Shown: positions 48,420-60,860, counted from the stretch's first letter. The stretch is 64,000 nucleotides of DNA from Cunninghamia lanceolata (GCA_027924645.1 BSBN01000763.1:5704001-5768000), one strand, 5' to 3'. The notes: generated by a model not told the origin, from the letters alone. A program made the numbers and translations.

Positions 48420-48880
48420 ATCATTTCCTTTACACACATCGATGCGCCCATGCTTGTATATGATGGACCTCTATACATTGCCACCCAGGTGAATAGAAAA
48501 CCTATCAAGAGTGTTCCTATTGACCCTGTGTGCATGGTAAGTGCCATTACAAATAAGTTCCTATACATTCATGAATTGTATAAAGACATGTATGAGCAAT
48601 CAGAAGTCTACATATGATTGCATGATGGTTTCTCTAAAACAACCATGGGTTCACTTACCATTTCTTTCTAGGTTAGACCTAAAACCATGGACTTCCCCTT
48701 CTTAGAGATTCCTACCTTAGATTATTATTTCCTTAAGTTAGGTCATCCGTGGCTTGCTTCTATGATAGCAGTCCCCTCTATAGTCTATAAGTGCTAAAAA
48801 TTCTCCCATGATGGAGTCATGTACATAGTACACCATAGTAGATTCTAGCCTCTCTCCATGTGTGGGAATTTCTATTTGGA
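48420..48880 (+). pseudogene. Element Z protease-like remnant
   Basis: Follows gag. Landmarks are 'APMLVYDGPLYI', an active-site region reading 'PIDPVCMVSAI' (Asp present but no D-S/T-G-A), and the C-terminal signature 'LGHPWLASMIAVPSIVYKC' that corresponds to LGRPWIH...AVPS in G. Stops interrupt it. Not catalytically competent as read. Confidence 0.62.
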
Positions 48881-49953
48881 CTACTTTTAGCTAGCCACAA
48901 CTAAGCCTCTTTGACCTTGCAATGATTTTTGTTTTTACATTATCAAAAATTCAAAGCTATTCAAATTGCATAGATGTTTGGTGGCCCTTCTCCCTAGTCT
49001 CATATGGTTGCTATCCCTTCAATATATTAGCCTTCTACAGTTGCTCCTATTCCTTCTACTACTCCACAAGTAGTCAAAGGAAAGTATCATATATTAAGTA
49101 CACCTTCTTGTCCTCATACGACTAGCCAGTACTTGGAATTTCCACTCCTGCCTCTTATTCAAGGGCTAGAGGTAAATAGCCAATACCACCTAGACTACCT
49201 TGAATTCCCATGGTTTCCCAATTTCTAGTGGTTTCTCATGTTCCTCCACCCTCTTAAGTGGTGCAAGGAAATAAACCCATGTTGTGGAAACCTTCCCCTT
49301 CTCCTATGGTTTCCCAACCTTCAGTGGTTTCTTCAATTCCTCCTCTTTCCTCCCAGATAGAGGAAGAAAAGTAACCTATGTTGGAAACCTTCCTAATTCC
49401 TTCAATAGAGGCCCTATCTCATACTAGACATAATGATCTTGTGAGAGATCATAAGTGTCACTGACGTGCTACAACTCAAGAGCATCCTACTAAAGCATAA
49501 TTTCTCCCTAAGTATCCCCCTCCCATGAGGCTAGCTCCTGATCTTTCCTCTCCTTTTGAGCCTCAACCTTCCCCTTTCTATATTGAGTCTCTCCCATCCC
49601 TGACCCCTATCTCTCCTTAGTCAAAACTAGATGAGCATAACCCTAAAAGGGTTCAAGTAGTCTTGGACCCCTCTACTTAGGATCCCACCATTCCTTCCAT
49701 CCTAGATATGTTACCCTTTTTCAAAGCCTCTAGACCTCCTTAACATCAGTGTCATCTCTAACACCACCCTCATAGCACTTGTTCCTTTCTATTACACTCA
49801 CCATCAGATATTTATAGACGTCCTCTATCTCACCACCATTGACCTTGATATACCCCACTTGTCACCAAAATAAAAACTAGAGCACTATCCTACACTACCA
49901 TTTTATAAAACTAAGTGCATACCCTCATCTCCACCACCTCTAAGCCCTTATTA
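48881..49953 (+). other. Element Z post-protease region, low-complexity
   Basis: Degenerate Pro/Ser-rich coding remnant ('TCCCAACCT...CCTCCTC' composition) with many stops. No RT, RNase H or integrase signature was seen. It is equivalent to the acidic linker of G at 16436-16813. Confidence 0.5.
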
Positions 49954-49973
49954 TGTTGAGTTACAACTCATAT

Positions 49974-50045
49974 GGACCAACTAGGACTCAAACCTAAGAC
50001 ATTCCATTTGCTACTAGAGTGCTCTACCAATTGAGCTACTAGACC
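49974..50045 (-). ncRNA. tRNA-like sequence in TRIM 3' LTR
   Basis: 72 nt with exact tRNA spacing: acceptor GGTCTAG, TA, D stem GCTC/GAGC around AATTGGTA, A26, anticodon arm with T33 and AGC at 34-36 but a poorly paired stem, 5-nt variable loop, T arm TTAGG-TTTGAGT-CCTAG, then TTGGTCC and A. The A-box TAGCTCAATTGG and B-box GGTTTGAGTCC are near consensus for Pol III. Unlikely to be a working tRNA; more likely a tRNA-derived internal promoter. Confidence 0.72.
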
Positions 50046-50169
50046 CTTTGTGGCTAGTCCATCATTGGTCTGGGTGTGGCTTATTTCCAACACCCCCCTT
50101 AAGCCACACTATAGGTTCTTGGGACTCCTATCTTAGCTTTGATACCAATTGTTAAGATATTGCTCATAT

Positions 50170-50241
50170 GAACTAGCTAGGACTCAAACCTAGGACCTTC
50201 CGTTTGTTGTTGGAGTGCCCTACCAATTGAGATACTAGCCC
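50170..50241 (-). ncRNA. tRNA-like sequence in TRIM 5' LTR
   Basis: Second 72-nt copy. Acceptor GGGCTAG pairs with CTAGTTC over all 7 positions (two G-T), and the T stem CTAGG/CCTAG is perfect with loop TTTGAGT. The D stem and A-box are weakened (TCTC/GGGC). The anticodon position reads AAC. Confidence 0.7.
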
Positions 50242-50309
50242 CTTTTTGGCCAGTCCATTATTGGTTTGGGTGTGGCTTATTTCTAACATCTTCATCAATT
50301 ATTCTTATT

Positions 50310-50621
50310 ATGGAGAATTCTCCCCCACCCATGACTCTTAATGCTCACATCTTTACTGATAGCACTAATGAGCCATGCTTAGTGCAATATTCTGATAGTG
50401 ATTTGAATGATTCCTCTTTGATAGAGTGCATCTTTAAATCATTCATAGATATTCCCTCATTGTCTTTGATTTTTACACAATCATTGATAATAACCTCTAT
50501 CGATGTTCAAGAGGGTATTTCCCCCGTAGTCAATCCTCTACATTTGGTTCTAGGTGAATCTCCTAGTATAGCTCTTAATGTGGTCCCTCTATCAACTCAT
50601 CCTTTGTCCCCCTATGATTAA
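50310..50621 (+). pseudogene. Element Z ORF remnant downstream of the TRIM
   Basis: A 103-residue acidic, Ser/Leu-rich open frame. It is probably part of the linker between protease and RT in Z, continuing the coding remnant from before the TRIM. No domain recognised. Confidence 0.4.
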
Positions 50622-51198
50622 CAAGATTGGGACTTGGATGATTTGATGGTTCCCAACTCATGAGGGTATTACTTTCATTCCATATGTGTGTGTGTGATTT
50701 CTTTCTTATTATGTTTTCCTATGAAAATTCTTGATATACATTTGTTAGTTCTACCTAAAGGACCCACGATGCCCTTGTAGACACATGGATACAAGAAGAA
50801 CAAAAATGTTGTCCTATTCTTCTATATGCTTCTACATTCTTCCATATATTGCCTCTTTGAATTTTTCAACATTTTTGGGACAATGCAAAGCATTGAAAGA
50901 TTTAGCTTCCTTCCATATTGACCCAAAAATTTTACTTTTTCTTTTTTTCATCTGACATTTTTCCTTTGTGCTCATAGTTCTATGTGCTTGGGGGATGATC
51001 ACAATTCTATTTTGTCCCTTAATGATTCCCCTCATTCAAATTTATACTAACCCCAAAGCACATAGATCCCTTTTTGTTTTTGGTGATGTTGCTTTATTTT
51101 ATGTGATATGCTTTTGCATTTCTTAGTGTCATACCATGCTTACACAAGCCTTTGTGTATCATTCCTGCAGCACCACTTTCATTCCCTATCCTTGGGGG
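50622..51198 (+). other. Element Z 3' region
   Basis: T-rich non-coding sequence ending at CCTTGGGGG (51190-51198), which looks like a polypurine tract, followed by TGTTGGAACAGG (51199). What follows does not match the LTR at 43900-44978, so Z's right end is unresolved. Confidence 0.45.
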
Positions 51199-52672
51199 TG
51201 TTGGAACAGGAAAATTTTGAAATTTTCCTATATTCATACCCACCCCATGTCTAACAAAATTAGAAAATCATACACCCAAAATCATAATAGCAGCTGATAA
51301 ATTCCATAAATATCACATGATTTTCATCACAAATAATTGTCTCACCCCCAAACTGTAATATAACAAGGGGCCTCAATTCCTTAATTTCAGCGAGACCTTG
51401 GTGTCTTCTTTATACCAATCCATGTTCTATTTGAAATGGGCTAGATGTGTATCGGCATGAGAATAATGGTCGGAGAGAAAAATTCTGAGATCTTTGATGA
51501 AAGGAGTGACACCAATGACCCTTCATCGGAGAGAGAATTCCTAGTCACGCTGAGCTAATCAAAAGTGAGGACTATCAGCATAAGAAAACACTATCGGAGA
51601 ATACTCCAACCCCCCCCCCCCGACAGTATAGATCATACCGATGAAGGAATTTAGTAGGACTCTTACCGAACTACCCATGGAATTGATGGAACTAGTGATC
51701 ATCGGGAGGAGATGCACATCGGGGCAAGAAAATAAAGTGTCACCAACCTTATGATGTCTCAGCAACCAAAGGGCATTGTTTTGGCCTAAGTCACACCGAC
51801 ATGTATGGAGGATAAAAATCATCAGCAAAAGGGAAAAAGTCAGAATAAAGTCTACAAGTCTTGCCAAACTGATGGTCATGATGATGAAGGATTTCAGTAA
51901 CATGCTATGATGATCACTTCGATGAAGGATATAAAAGGGTATTAGGGAAACAACCATGATTAGATAGTTTGAATCAAGTCATCTTGATGTCATGTGTTGT
52001 TCCAATGATAATAATGGCCACACTCATCGATAAGACTCTTTCCAACAGATCATAAGGACAAGCGATATTAGTATTAATTACCTGGGTCTTGCCGATGCCA
52101 CTAACCTACCATGTAAAGAGAAGCTGATGAACTTGTTGACAAGACTCATGCTGATATTCATATCATAGACACTTGAAATATCAAAGGAAGATGTTGTTCC
52201 CACAATGATAAAGTAAGTCAGGCCAACAACAACCATGCTCATTTCTATATTGGGTAGACCTTGAAAAGTCTTGTCGATATGAGATTATATATGTTTTTAT
52301 AAAAGATGACATCGAGGAGATAAAATGAAGGGTCACAACGATTGATCCACCTGTAAATGTTCATGCCATAAGAAGCTATTAAATCACCCTAACATTACAA
52401 AATTCCTACCAATGAGGGGAGTTATGATGATGTGACATCTCATAATGATCATGAAAATTAATACACTGGAACAATTAATTGTAGACCAAGAAGAAATCCT
52501 CTGAAGAGCCATTCAAAATCACTGCAATTAGATTCAAAATAATTGTCTGAAAGGAGCACATAAGAGAGAACTCGGAGGAAAGGACAAAGGAGTTCAATCA
52601 TCACATAAGAGGTACATACTTAAAAACCTATATGTGATAGCCTACAGTTTGAATTTGCTATCCATAATTGTA
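51199..52672 (+). other. Unassigned region upstream of gene W
   Basis: Starts TGTTGGAACAGG after a purine tract, so it may open with an LTR, but no partner was found. It holds a 12-C run (51610-51621) and many loose repeats of 'cttgccGATG', 'ccgatgaagga' and 'catcggRG' between 51440 and 52330. A minus-strand ORF there is probably chance. No gene supported. Confidence 0.45.
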
Positions 52673-55636
52673 ATGGAGACTCTAGTAAAAGGAAAGGGAA
52701 GAAAATAGCCAGGTGAAACTAGTAAGCCCAAGAAACAAAAAATTGATAAAATCCCTGATGAAAAAATTAAAGAAAGGAAACTAAACCAGGATTTAATTGA
52801 CCAATTGCCTAGATCTACCCCTAAAGCTTGAAGGTCTACACAACTTAGGGTAGAGGTAGAGAAATTAGAAGACAAATGCAAATATCTTGGAAATGTGTGG
52901 ACACCAATAAGAGGTTATGAATTGTTCAAATTCCATTACAATAGAGGATTTAGGAATGTCCCAGTGTCTAATCCATGGCACTTGAATTTGGGAAAATTGG
53001 TCATCCCTGATGTGTTTGTGAATGCAGAACTCCTCAAACTTCTGGCTAAACATTACAATCCAAACCTCAAGGCCATATGCAATCCACAAGGAGAGCCTAT
53101 TATACATTTGTCCAAAAATGCCATTTGTGAAGTATTTGATTTAGATGATTTGTGTACTGTTCCCATAGTTTATGAAGATTTGGACAAAGAATACTAGAGG
53201 ATGGACACCACGTATAATGGATGGAGATTACCTCTTCAAATGCCTAAGGTAGAAGGAGAAATAGTGCCTCTTAATGATAATGATGGACCTCCATTCCATG
53301 TGTCATTGTTTGAACCATATATGTAATACACATATTATTCCATGGGCCAAGTCGTAGGGTCAAAGGTCCCTAATTTTATTATAATTCCTTTAATGGTGAT
53401 AGCCACAGATATCCAGTGTCACAATGCTAGGCAGTTTGACTATGCTGCCTATGTTTTTGGAAGAATTAATTCTAGTTTAACTGCAATCAAGAACAATGCT
53501 CCATCAGTCTCTTTTGAGCACTACTCACTCATCATGTACATAGTACTATATTATGGCCAGGAAATAAGAATATGGCCAAGTGAACTCAGAGTTGCTCAAG
53601 TGGACCAGAGGGGACAAAAGTCACCTGTGCAAATGTGGACGAGGATATGGGACAACAAGTTTGCCCATTCTAGTTATATTCATTTTAAAGAATATTTTGT
53701 AAAAGTGTTATATAGATATTTCAATCATCCTTGTGAATATTCATTATCAGATGAAATAAAGAGGTTTCTCAAACCAAAAGATTTTGGTGGTCCTCTAATT
53801 GTCACCCACAACTGGGGAGATTGGTATTGTTTTGAGGATTCAATCATGGTCAGAATTTATGGTTTTGAAGATACCCTGTTTATATTGCCCAAGACAGTTC
53901 CTGACAGAATTGCCTACTTAGAGATAGTTAGGCAAATGAACTGCTCTAATGTGATGAACTTGAGCTCCTATGACAAGCAATCCTTCATGCCTAGTACTTT
54001 GTGCTTTGTGGATTTTACTGTGGTGTCTAAAGAGGGTTATGGTCTCATCATGGATAAATTGATGCATTACAACATGAGATGTGCAGAGGCAAGAAAAGGA
54101 TTTGATCCTAAGGGTTTCATTGATCTTGCTAGGAGAAAACAAAATCTCAGTGGATATACACATATTCCTTATCTGTATGATGATATTGTTAGGAATATGG
54201 AAGAAGCTGAGATTGAATTGGTGATTGAGAAGCATAATAGAGAACTAGAAGAGAAGAAGAAATAGCTTGCAGAGATAGAGTTGTTGTCCTCTGGTGATGA
54301 GGGATCTGTAGGAGAAGAAGAGCCACATGAACAAGCAACTAGAATATCTAAAAGTAAAATGGAATGTTATAAGTCTCCTAATAAAGAGAAGGATGAAGAG
54401 GGGCCTAGTGATGAGGATCCAAGACAATTAGCATATGATTCTTTTATTGTAGATGATCAATTTATTCATTCTAAAGAGTTTAATTCATTTTTGTATAAAT
54501 GCAAGGGTAAAGAGATCAGGGAATCAGTTGATGATGTCATTGCTGATAATGAAAGACAATTAATTGATATGTTAAAAACAATAGTGGACAATGAATTGAA
54601 AGCTATGACTCCTAGTAGAGGTAGACAGCTGCTCAGAGAAGTAGGCATCATGATATTTCCTAGTCTTGATATAAATTCTACTTTGGTGTTTGATAGTTTT
54701 TTGCACAATACTAATGAGAAATATAAGCTCACTCCTGAGGGTGTCACAGAAGTGTACATGGGTACCAAATATAACAATGATGAAAAATCACTCATGATAT
54801 GGGCCTTGTACCCTCCTCATAAGAAAACAACCATTATAGCTCCTGAAAAAACTTTTGGGCATGTTATGACTTTGAAGGCAGGGGAAACTAATCCTTTGAT
54901 TACTGCAGAAATTGGCATAAATGTTGCAAATTTAAACAAAGCACACGCTCAGATGCTGATCAAGGAACGAGATGCATATAAATTGAGTTGTGAAAGATTA
55001 ACAAAGGAAAATGATTTCTTGAAAGATACTATCAAGAATGCCTTTGGAGGGTCAGTTAAAAGGTTAACCCAAGGAGAGAGTTCACAATGCATGCAGTCAC
55101 CATCTATTGATCAGATTGCTCAAGTTCAGATTGACACACTTGCAATAGTGCTATAGAATAGGCATGTTAATATGATGCATTAGATGAACAAATTTTGGGA
55201 TGTCTATTCTAAACACCATAAGGTGACCCAAGAGCATGAAAGGCTAAATAACAGGCTTCAAGAGAAACTCCATGAGAAATAGAGTAGGGATGTTCCTAAC
55301 ACTACAAGTACTTCTAGTACAAAAGAATTGATTGAACAACATCAAAAATATTATGACCAGCTTAAAAATGATGCCAAAGAATGCATTGAGGCTTCAAAAG
55401 TAGGTGTACCCATGTTGTTCAGAAGTGACAAGGAGCTAAAGAGCAAAGATGAATGGAGTAAAGAGTGCCAGGTGATGTTACATGAAGCTTTGGGATCTCT
55501 CAAGGATAAAGACTTTGCACCTGGGGAAGCTTGCAAGCATCTGAAGAAGATGGTGACAATGGACGTGATCACAAGAAATGCTATTGAATTTACTGATACA
55601 CATTGCAGCCAAGAGTACTTGGATCACATCGCTTAG
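52673..55636 (+). pseudogene. Gene W: long retroelement ORF of unknown function
   Basis: A single frame from ATG 52673 to TAG 55634-55636 (~987 codons) with no frameshift and eight premature stops: TAG at 52706, 53195, 54263, 55154, 55181, 55280; TGA at 52829; TAA at 53324. Lys-rich N-terminus, then a globular region (52860-54250), an acidic linker (~54280-54440), and a Lys/Glu-rich C-terminal third with coiled-coil character. 'NPQGEPIIHL' and its neighbourhood resemble gene Y. It has the same architecture as Y and ORF2 of A/B. No enzymatic motif, zinc knuckle or membrane segment. Possibly a structural protein of a non-autonomous LTR element. Confidence 0.72.
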
Positions 55637-56936
55637 ATATACCTGTGGTTGAGTAGAGCTTAGCATCATTATCTTTATTGTTGTTATGGTAATCATTTTA
55701 ATTCCCAAAAGACATTTTGAAGAGTTACATCTCTTCATAAATATTTCTATATAAGTTGAACATATGGTGATCAATGATCATCAGCAGTAGGAGATAATAT
55801 ATGAAGTTTACAATGTTTTAAAAGACCATGTTGCAAGTATTACATTTAAGAAGTTAATAGAAGATCTTTGATTCTGTGGACTTATACTGGCATCAATTGT
55901 TTATTGAAGTTATTCAGTTATTTGGTTGTCTCTAGTTTAATATTTCCCTATTATTCAAATTGATATATCAAGTATATATTTAATTTGTCAATGCACATTT
56001 GTTGTATTTGTGTGATTTGATTAATTGTTTTCCTAAAAGGAATTAAAATCCTTCTGGTCAATCATAGTAATCTGGAAGTGTTGATTTGGATCTTTAAGAA
56101 GAACCATATAATTAGGATTGTCATTCTATCTCCAAGTTGATATTATTTGTTATTCTTGTATATTTCATTCAATTGGTTCCTTCAAGAAAGGATTAAATTT
56201 CATTCTGGTGATTAACAAGAAATCTGATTATGTCAGTTGGATTATTAAGAGGAGTCTGTCAATCATTTCCCTGCACATTTATACAAGTTTTAAACCAAAG
56301 TATTGTGCCAAACAATTAGAGTTATCACCCAATATAAGCCATTGGTCTCCATCTTTCATTTGACTCTGTTTACCCAACAAGGCATTGGTCTTATTTCGAT
56401 TCATCATTTAGTTTTATCCAAAACCCATCCATTAGTCGAGCATAATTACAAAGTTTACCTTGATATTGCTTATACAATTTATACCAATTATATTTCAGAT
56501 ATTAGATATAGAACTAGTTAGAAAGCTTTCGTCTATTCCACACCATTTGCCACTGTGGGTAGATCCATGAACTTAACCAAAGCACTTACACTCATCTAAT
56601 CTGCTTCAACTTTTAAGGTTCACCCGCCTAAGTATAGCAGTGCCTAAAGTGCAGGGAGTCATCAACCCTATAGGTTAAACTCCATTGCGTTAGTTCAAAA
56701 ACATTGCCAATCTGATCATAGAGTCTGGCATCCTCTTAGGATTTGAGACCTAACAGGGAGCACCTTTTTTCTTGAGGTAGCTTTGAGAACATATCTTCCT
56801 ATATATGTTTCCTAAAGCTCTATCACCTCTTTCTATTTATTCTACCTTAAAATCAATTGTATACTATGGGTTTGTAAAATTATTTTAAGGTGGAGGCATA
56901 CTTTCACACTTTTCACATTCACACACATCACATTGA
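55637..56936 (+). other. Unassigned region between gene W and element C
   Basis: A+T-rich and non-coding. Diverged repeated blocks, such as a segment near 56030-56110 ('cctaaaaggaattaaaatccttctgg') echoed near 56178-56265. It ends with ATTGA (56932-56936), the target duplication of C. Confidence 0.5.
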
Positions 56937-57644
56937 TGAAAGGAAGATGAGTGCACAAAAGACGCTTCCTACACCAATCTAAGTAGGAGAGGGTTGCAAA
57001 AATTTCTTAAAACCCTTGAACAGTTACAAATTCAAACTCAGATGCACAATTAAAATGTATAAAATAGATTAACAATAAAACCATAACACAAAACTTATGT
57101 GAGGAAAACCCTTACGAGAGAAAAAACCCCACACTCCAAAACACAACTCAATAATATTATTCAGCAACAATAAACAAGTTACAATATAATTCTAGAGCTA
57201 TGCTTTTGCAAGAGTCTTCACACTTCTTCAAGATTTAGAAGAAATTTCGGTAGCATAATGATACTTCAACAAAATGATCTGCATCTCTAATATATAAGTG
57301 CTCAATATATAGGAGATTACAATGCATTAATTAGATCCTTTCCAAATCCAACACCCAAGACTAAAGATACATCATGGAAGGCACCAAAAACATTGAACAT
57401 ACAAAATGGTAATATTGCAAGTGTCAACACATGCAAACATGTAACTGCCAATTGTTACCAAACTTGCACATGCAAAACTACACCTACCAAAATATAATTG
57501 CACCTCCAAAAAAGGCATCCTTATCATAAGGAAAGTGCCAACATGCATAACTCCACCTTTAATAGCAACTTCCAAACTTGACTCCTCCTTGGAAATAGAA
57601 ATTGCATGTTGTAACTAATAGGTTGCGACACTCTAATCCCAACA
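56937..57644 (-). repeat. Element C 3' LTR (708 bp)
   Basis: In minus orientation it starts TGTTGGGATTAGAG and ends CTTCCTTTCA. A minus-strand purine tract (AACTGGGAGAA, plus 57645-57655) adjoins it. Small ORFs in both LTRs are chance. Confidence 0.95.
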
Positions 57645-57699
57645 TTCTCCCAGTTGTCAAGGACCTATTAAGAGTCATTTGTAATCAACTGCTCAAGGC

Positions 57700-59250
57700 C
57701 CCAAGGCCCATGAAAATGGCACACCATCTGAACTTCTCTGTGTTCACTAGCTTCATCAATGCATTTGCAACATTTCTCTAAGTGTCAACCTTCTCCAATA
57801 TCACCTTTCCATCTTCTACCATATCACAAACAAAATGAAACTGAACATTAATGTGCTTTGTTCTGGCATGGAAAGTGGGATTCTTTGCTAAGAAAATGAC
57901 ATTTTGGCTATCACAACAAATAGTAATTTGTCTTGCACCAAAACCAATATCTAAACACAACCTCTTAAGCCAAATGGATTCCTTTCAAGAATGAGTAGCT
58001 TCCATGTACTCTACTTCTATCATGGACAAAGTGACTACAGTCTCTCACTTACTCATCCAACTTATAGCACTACCATACATTGTGAACACATATCCAGTAG
58101 TGGATCTTTTGCTATCAATGTCACCTTCCCAACCCGAATCCACATATCCACAAATACTTACAAAATACTGAGATCCAGTAGGATAACCATGATAGCATAG
58201 GGAATACTCAGAAGTAGCCTACAAATATCTGAACACTCTCTTTGCCACATCCCAATGTACCCGTCTAGGATTAGCCATATATCAACTAAGGATTCCCACT
58301 ACTTGGGCTATATTTGGCCTCGTACAAACCATCACATACATCAGACTACCATTAGCACTCGCATATGGTACTTTGGTCATGTACTCCATCTCAGTAGGAG
58401 ATTTTGGACAATCCTCCATAGAAAGCTTCATTCCTTGTATCACTAGAACAACTAACTGCCTGCAAGCTGTCATGTTGTTCATCTCTCCAAAACTAAATTT
58501 ACATACTTTCTCTGGCTTAACCAAAGCTTTCTGCTAGCTCTATCTCTTTTGATCTCCATCCCTAGAATATACCTTGTTGTACCTAGATCCTTCATCTTGA
58601 ATTGTGCTAACAACTGAGACTTCATATCTGAAATCAAAGTCTTATCATTCCTAAAAACAACATATCATCTACGTACAATGCAATTATGAGAATGTGACCA
58701 TTATCAAATTTGTAATATACACAATGGTCAGATTTAGATCTCAGAAATCCCAAAGACAACACATAGGTGTCAAATTTTTGGTACCACATTCTAGGAGACT
58801 GCTTCAAACCATACAAAGACTTCTTCAACTTGCAAGTTACCAAATTTTCTTTACCTTTTACCGCAAAATGCTCTGGCTATGACATATAGATGTCTTCCTC
58901 CAAATCACCATGAAGGAATGCTATCTTCACATCCATCTGCACCACTTCTAGATCATGCACTGCTGCAAGTGATAATAGGAATTGAATAGATGTTAGCTTC
59001 ACAACAGGAGAGAATATATCACCATAGTTAATTCTCTCCACCTGAGAATACCCCTTCATGACCAACCATGCCTTGTTCTTTTCAACACTGCCATTAGGAC
59101 CACATTTCTTCTTGAACACCCATTTACATCCAACAAGTTTTTATCCTTTAGGAAAAGGTACCAGATCCCATGTATTATTTTTATTCAAAGAAACCATTTC
59201 TTCATCCATGGCTTTCATCCAAGAATCTGCATCATTCATGTAGCCATAGC
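57700..59250 (-). pseudogene. pol: Element C reverse transcriptase and RNase H
   Basis: RT motifs in order: 'KAWLVMKGYSQ', 'YGDIFSPVVK', 'VVQMDVKIAFLHGDLEEDIYM', 'KKSLYGLKQSPRMWYQKFD' and the catalytic 'YVDDM' near 58650. RNase H follows at ~57780-57960 ('ICCDSQNV', 'RTKHINV', 'HFVCDMVEDG'). Stops and at least two frame changes (59119-58634 versus 58524-57778) interrupt it. It copies element RNA into DNA in intact relatives. This is the only RT found in the window. Confidence 0.92.
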
Positions 59251-59599
59251 CTCTCTAACAATCCTAGGCTCATCAATGTTAGCAATCAAAGAAAAAACAC
59301 AACCGAAATCCAACATAGAATAACCAAATCTTTTCAGTGAATAATCAAACCTTTCCAGGGGCTACCTAACACGTGTAGACCTCCTCAATTGCTAAAGTTG
59401 AGGTTCTTTTTCTTCAAAACTTTCAGATCTACTAATCCTCTCCTCATCATCAGGTCTAATAGGAGTATATAGTTCACCTTTCATCAGAGTAGGTGGAATC
59501 TAAACTACCTCCTTCTGCTTCTCCTCTTTCTCTAGTTGCAGCTCAACTGTGGAAGGTTTCATCTCCTGAAATATTACACTTTTGATGTGGAGAACCTTC

Positions 59600-60860
59600 T
59601 CGGCCACTAGATCTCAAATCTTGTATCTCTTCACACCGAGACCATAGCCAATGAAGATACACTTAACTACCTTGTTCTCCAACTTAGGCCTCTTTACACT
59701 CAGAACATGAGCATAAGCTTCGCAACCAAAAACTCTGAGATGTCTCATCAAAGGCTTCTTACTAGACCATGCCTCCATGGGTTTCTTTTCAACAAGAGCC
59801 GATGTAGGAGATCTATTGATCAAATAACATGCAGTGGCTATAGTTTTGGTCTAGAACTTCTACTCAAGGCTAGCGCCACTCAACATACTCATATCCCTCT
59901 CCATTAATGTCCTATTCATCCTCTCCACAACTCCATTTTGATATGGGGTGTATAGAGTTGTCTTATGTGTCTCAATCTCATGCTCCTTATAGAACTTGTC
60001 AAATTTTGCTAAACAAAACTAACCACCATTGTCAGTCCTCAAACATTTAATCTTCCTATCAATCTAATTTTCAACCAAGTCCTTAAACTCCTTAAACTGA
60101 TTAAAGACTTCAAATTTACTCTTGAGGAAATTTAAACAAATGTCCTTCTACTATAGTCATCTATGAAAGACACAAAATATACAGATTTTATTATCGAAGG
60201 AACATTCAAAGGACCAAACACATCTGCATGAATATAGTCCAAAACCCCAGAAAACTTATGAGAACTAGAATAAAAAGAAACATGGTTTTGTTTTCCATAT
60301 ACACAATGTTCACAAAAATTGAACTTGAGATTACAATCATCAACCCCTTCAACAAGGCTTTTATTTTTCAGGGCTTTAAGACCCTTCTCACCAATGTGAC
60401 CAAGTCTTTGGTGCCATAACATTGTTTTCTCTGCAGGAATCTTCATCTCCACAGAATTTGTACCCTTAGGTACCCAGAAAGCATGACCATCAGATGTACA
60501 AACAAAAAACTTCTTCACTACTAGATCTGATGGTGAGGATGAAGAATCTAAAGGCCTTTTCTCCAGCATATCAGAAGAACTATTACACTAAATAGTGCAT
60601 GAATCCAGCTTATACAGAGTGTCGATCCGAACATCCTTAGCCAACACCATAGATCCTCTCATCATCTTACATCCTCCACTCGAGAAAACAACATGTACAC
60701 CTACATCAATCAACTTACTCATAGAAAGAAGGTTTCATGCCAAACTTGGTATATGCAGTACACCATCAGGGAATCTAATCTTGACTCTTCCATGGCCAAG
60801 AATCTTTAGATGAGATTCATCACCCATATACACCTTCCCACCATCATACTCTTCATACTT
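59600..60860 (-). pseudogene. pol: Element C GAG-pre-integrase and integrase
   Basis: The frame 60569-60132 holds the zinc-binding pre-integrase region (H-x-H in 'LWHQRLGHIG', C-x2-C in 'CEHC') and the first catalytic Asp ('DVFGPL') with 'SFIDDYSR'. Farther on, in broken frames, are 'LRTDNGG' (~60035) and the 'NGVVERMNRTL' motif (~59905-59935), whose Glu completes the DDE set. The frame 59823-59614 carries the copia segment 'RHLRVFGCEAYAHV'. It inserts element DNA in intact relatives. Broken here by stops and frame changes. Confidence 0.9.

Larger units (their letters stand above)
49954..50288 (-). mobile_element. TRIM (miniature LTR retrotransposon), 335 bp, with tRNA-like sequence in the LTRs
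   Basis: Two 139-bp direct repeats (49954-50092 and 50150-50288; 23 differences, ~17%) flank a 57-bp core. Read on the minus strand, each repeat starts TGTTRGAAATAAGCC and ends AACA. The core begins with the primer site ATTGGTATCAAAGC (one base from the iMet site) and ends with AAGGGGGG next to the second LTR. There is no coding capacity. Each LTR contains a 72-nt tRNA-shaped segment with A-box and B-box. It sits in the Z remnant. A clear 5-bp target duplication was not found (TATTA versus TCTTC). Confidence 0.88.

Noticed and set aside
49974..50241. Functional nuclear tRNA genes
   Set aside because: The spacing is tRNA-like, but the anticodon stems pair badly, the two copies differ in the anticodon, and both lie inside LTR repeats with a primer site and purine tract between them.
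51559..51957. Minus-strand 132-residue ORF as a membrane protein gene
   Set aside because: Hydrophobic only because the complementary strand is rich in GAA/GATG repeats; no start context, homologue or partner feature.
54466..54795. Minus-strand 109-residue ORF within gene W
   Set aside because: Shadow of the long plus-strand W frame.
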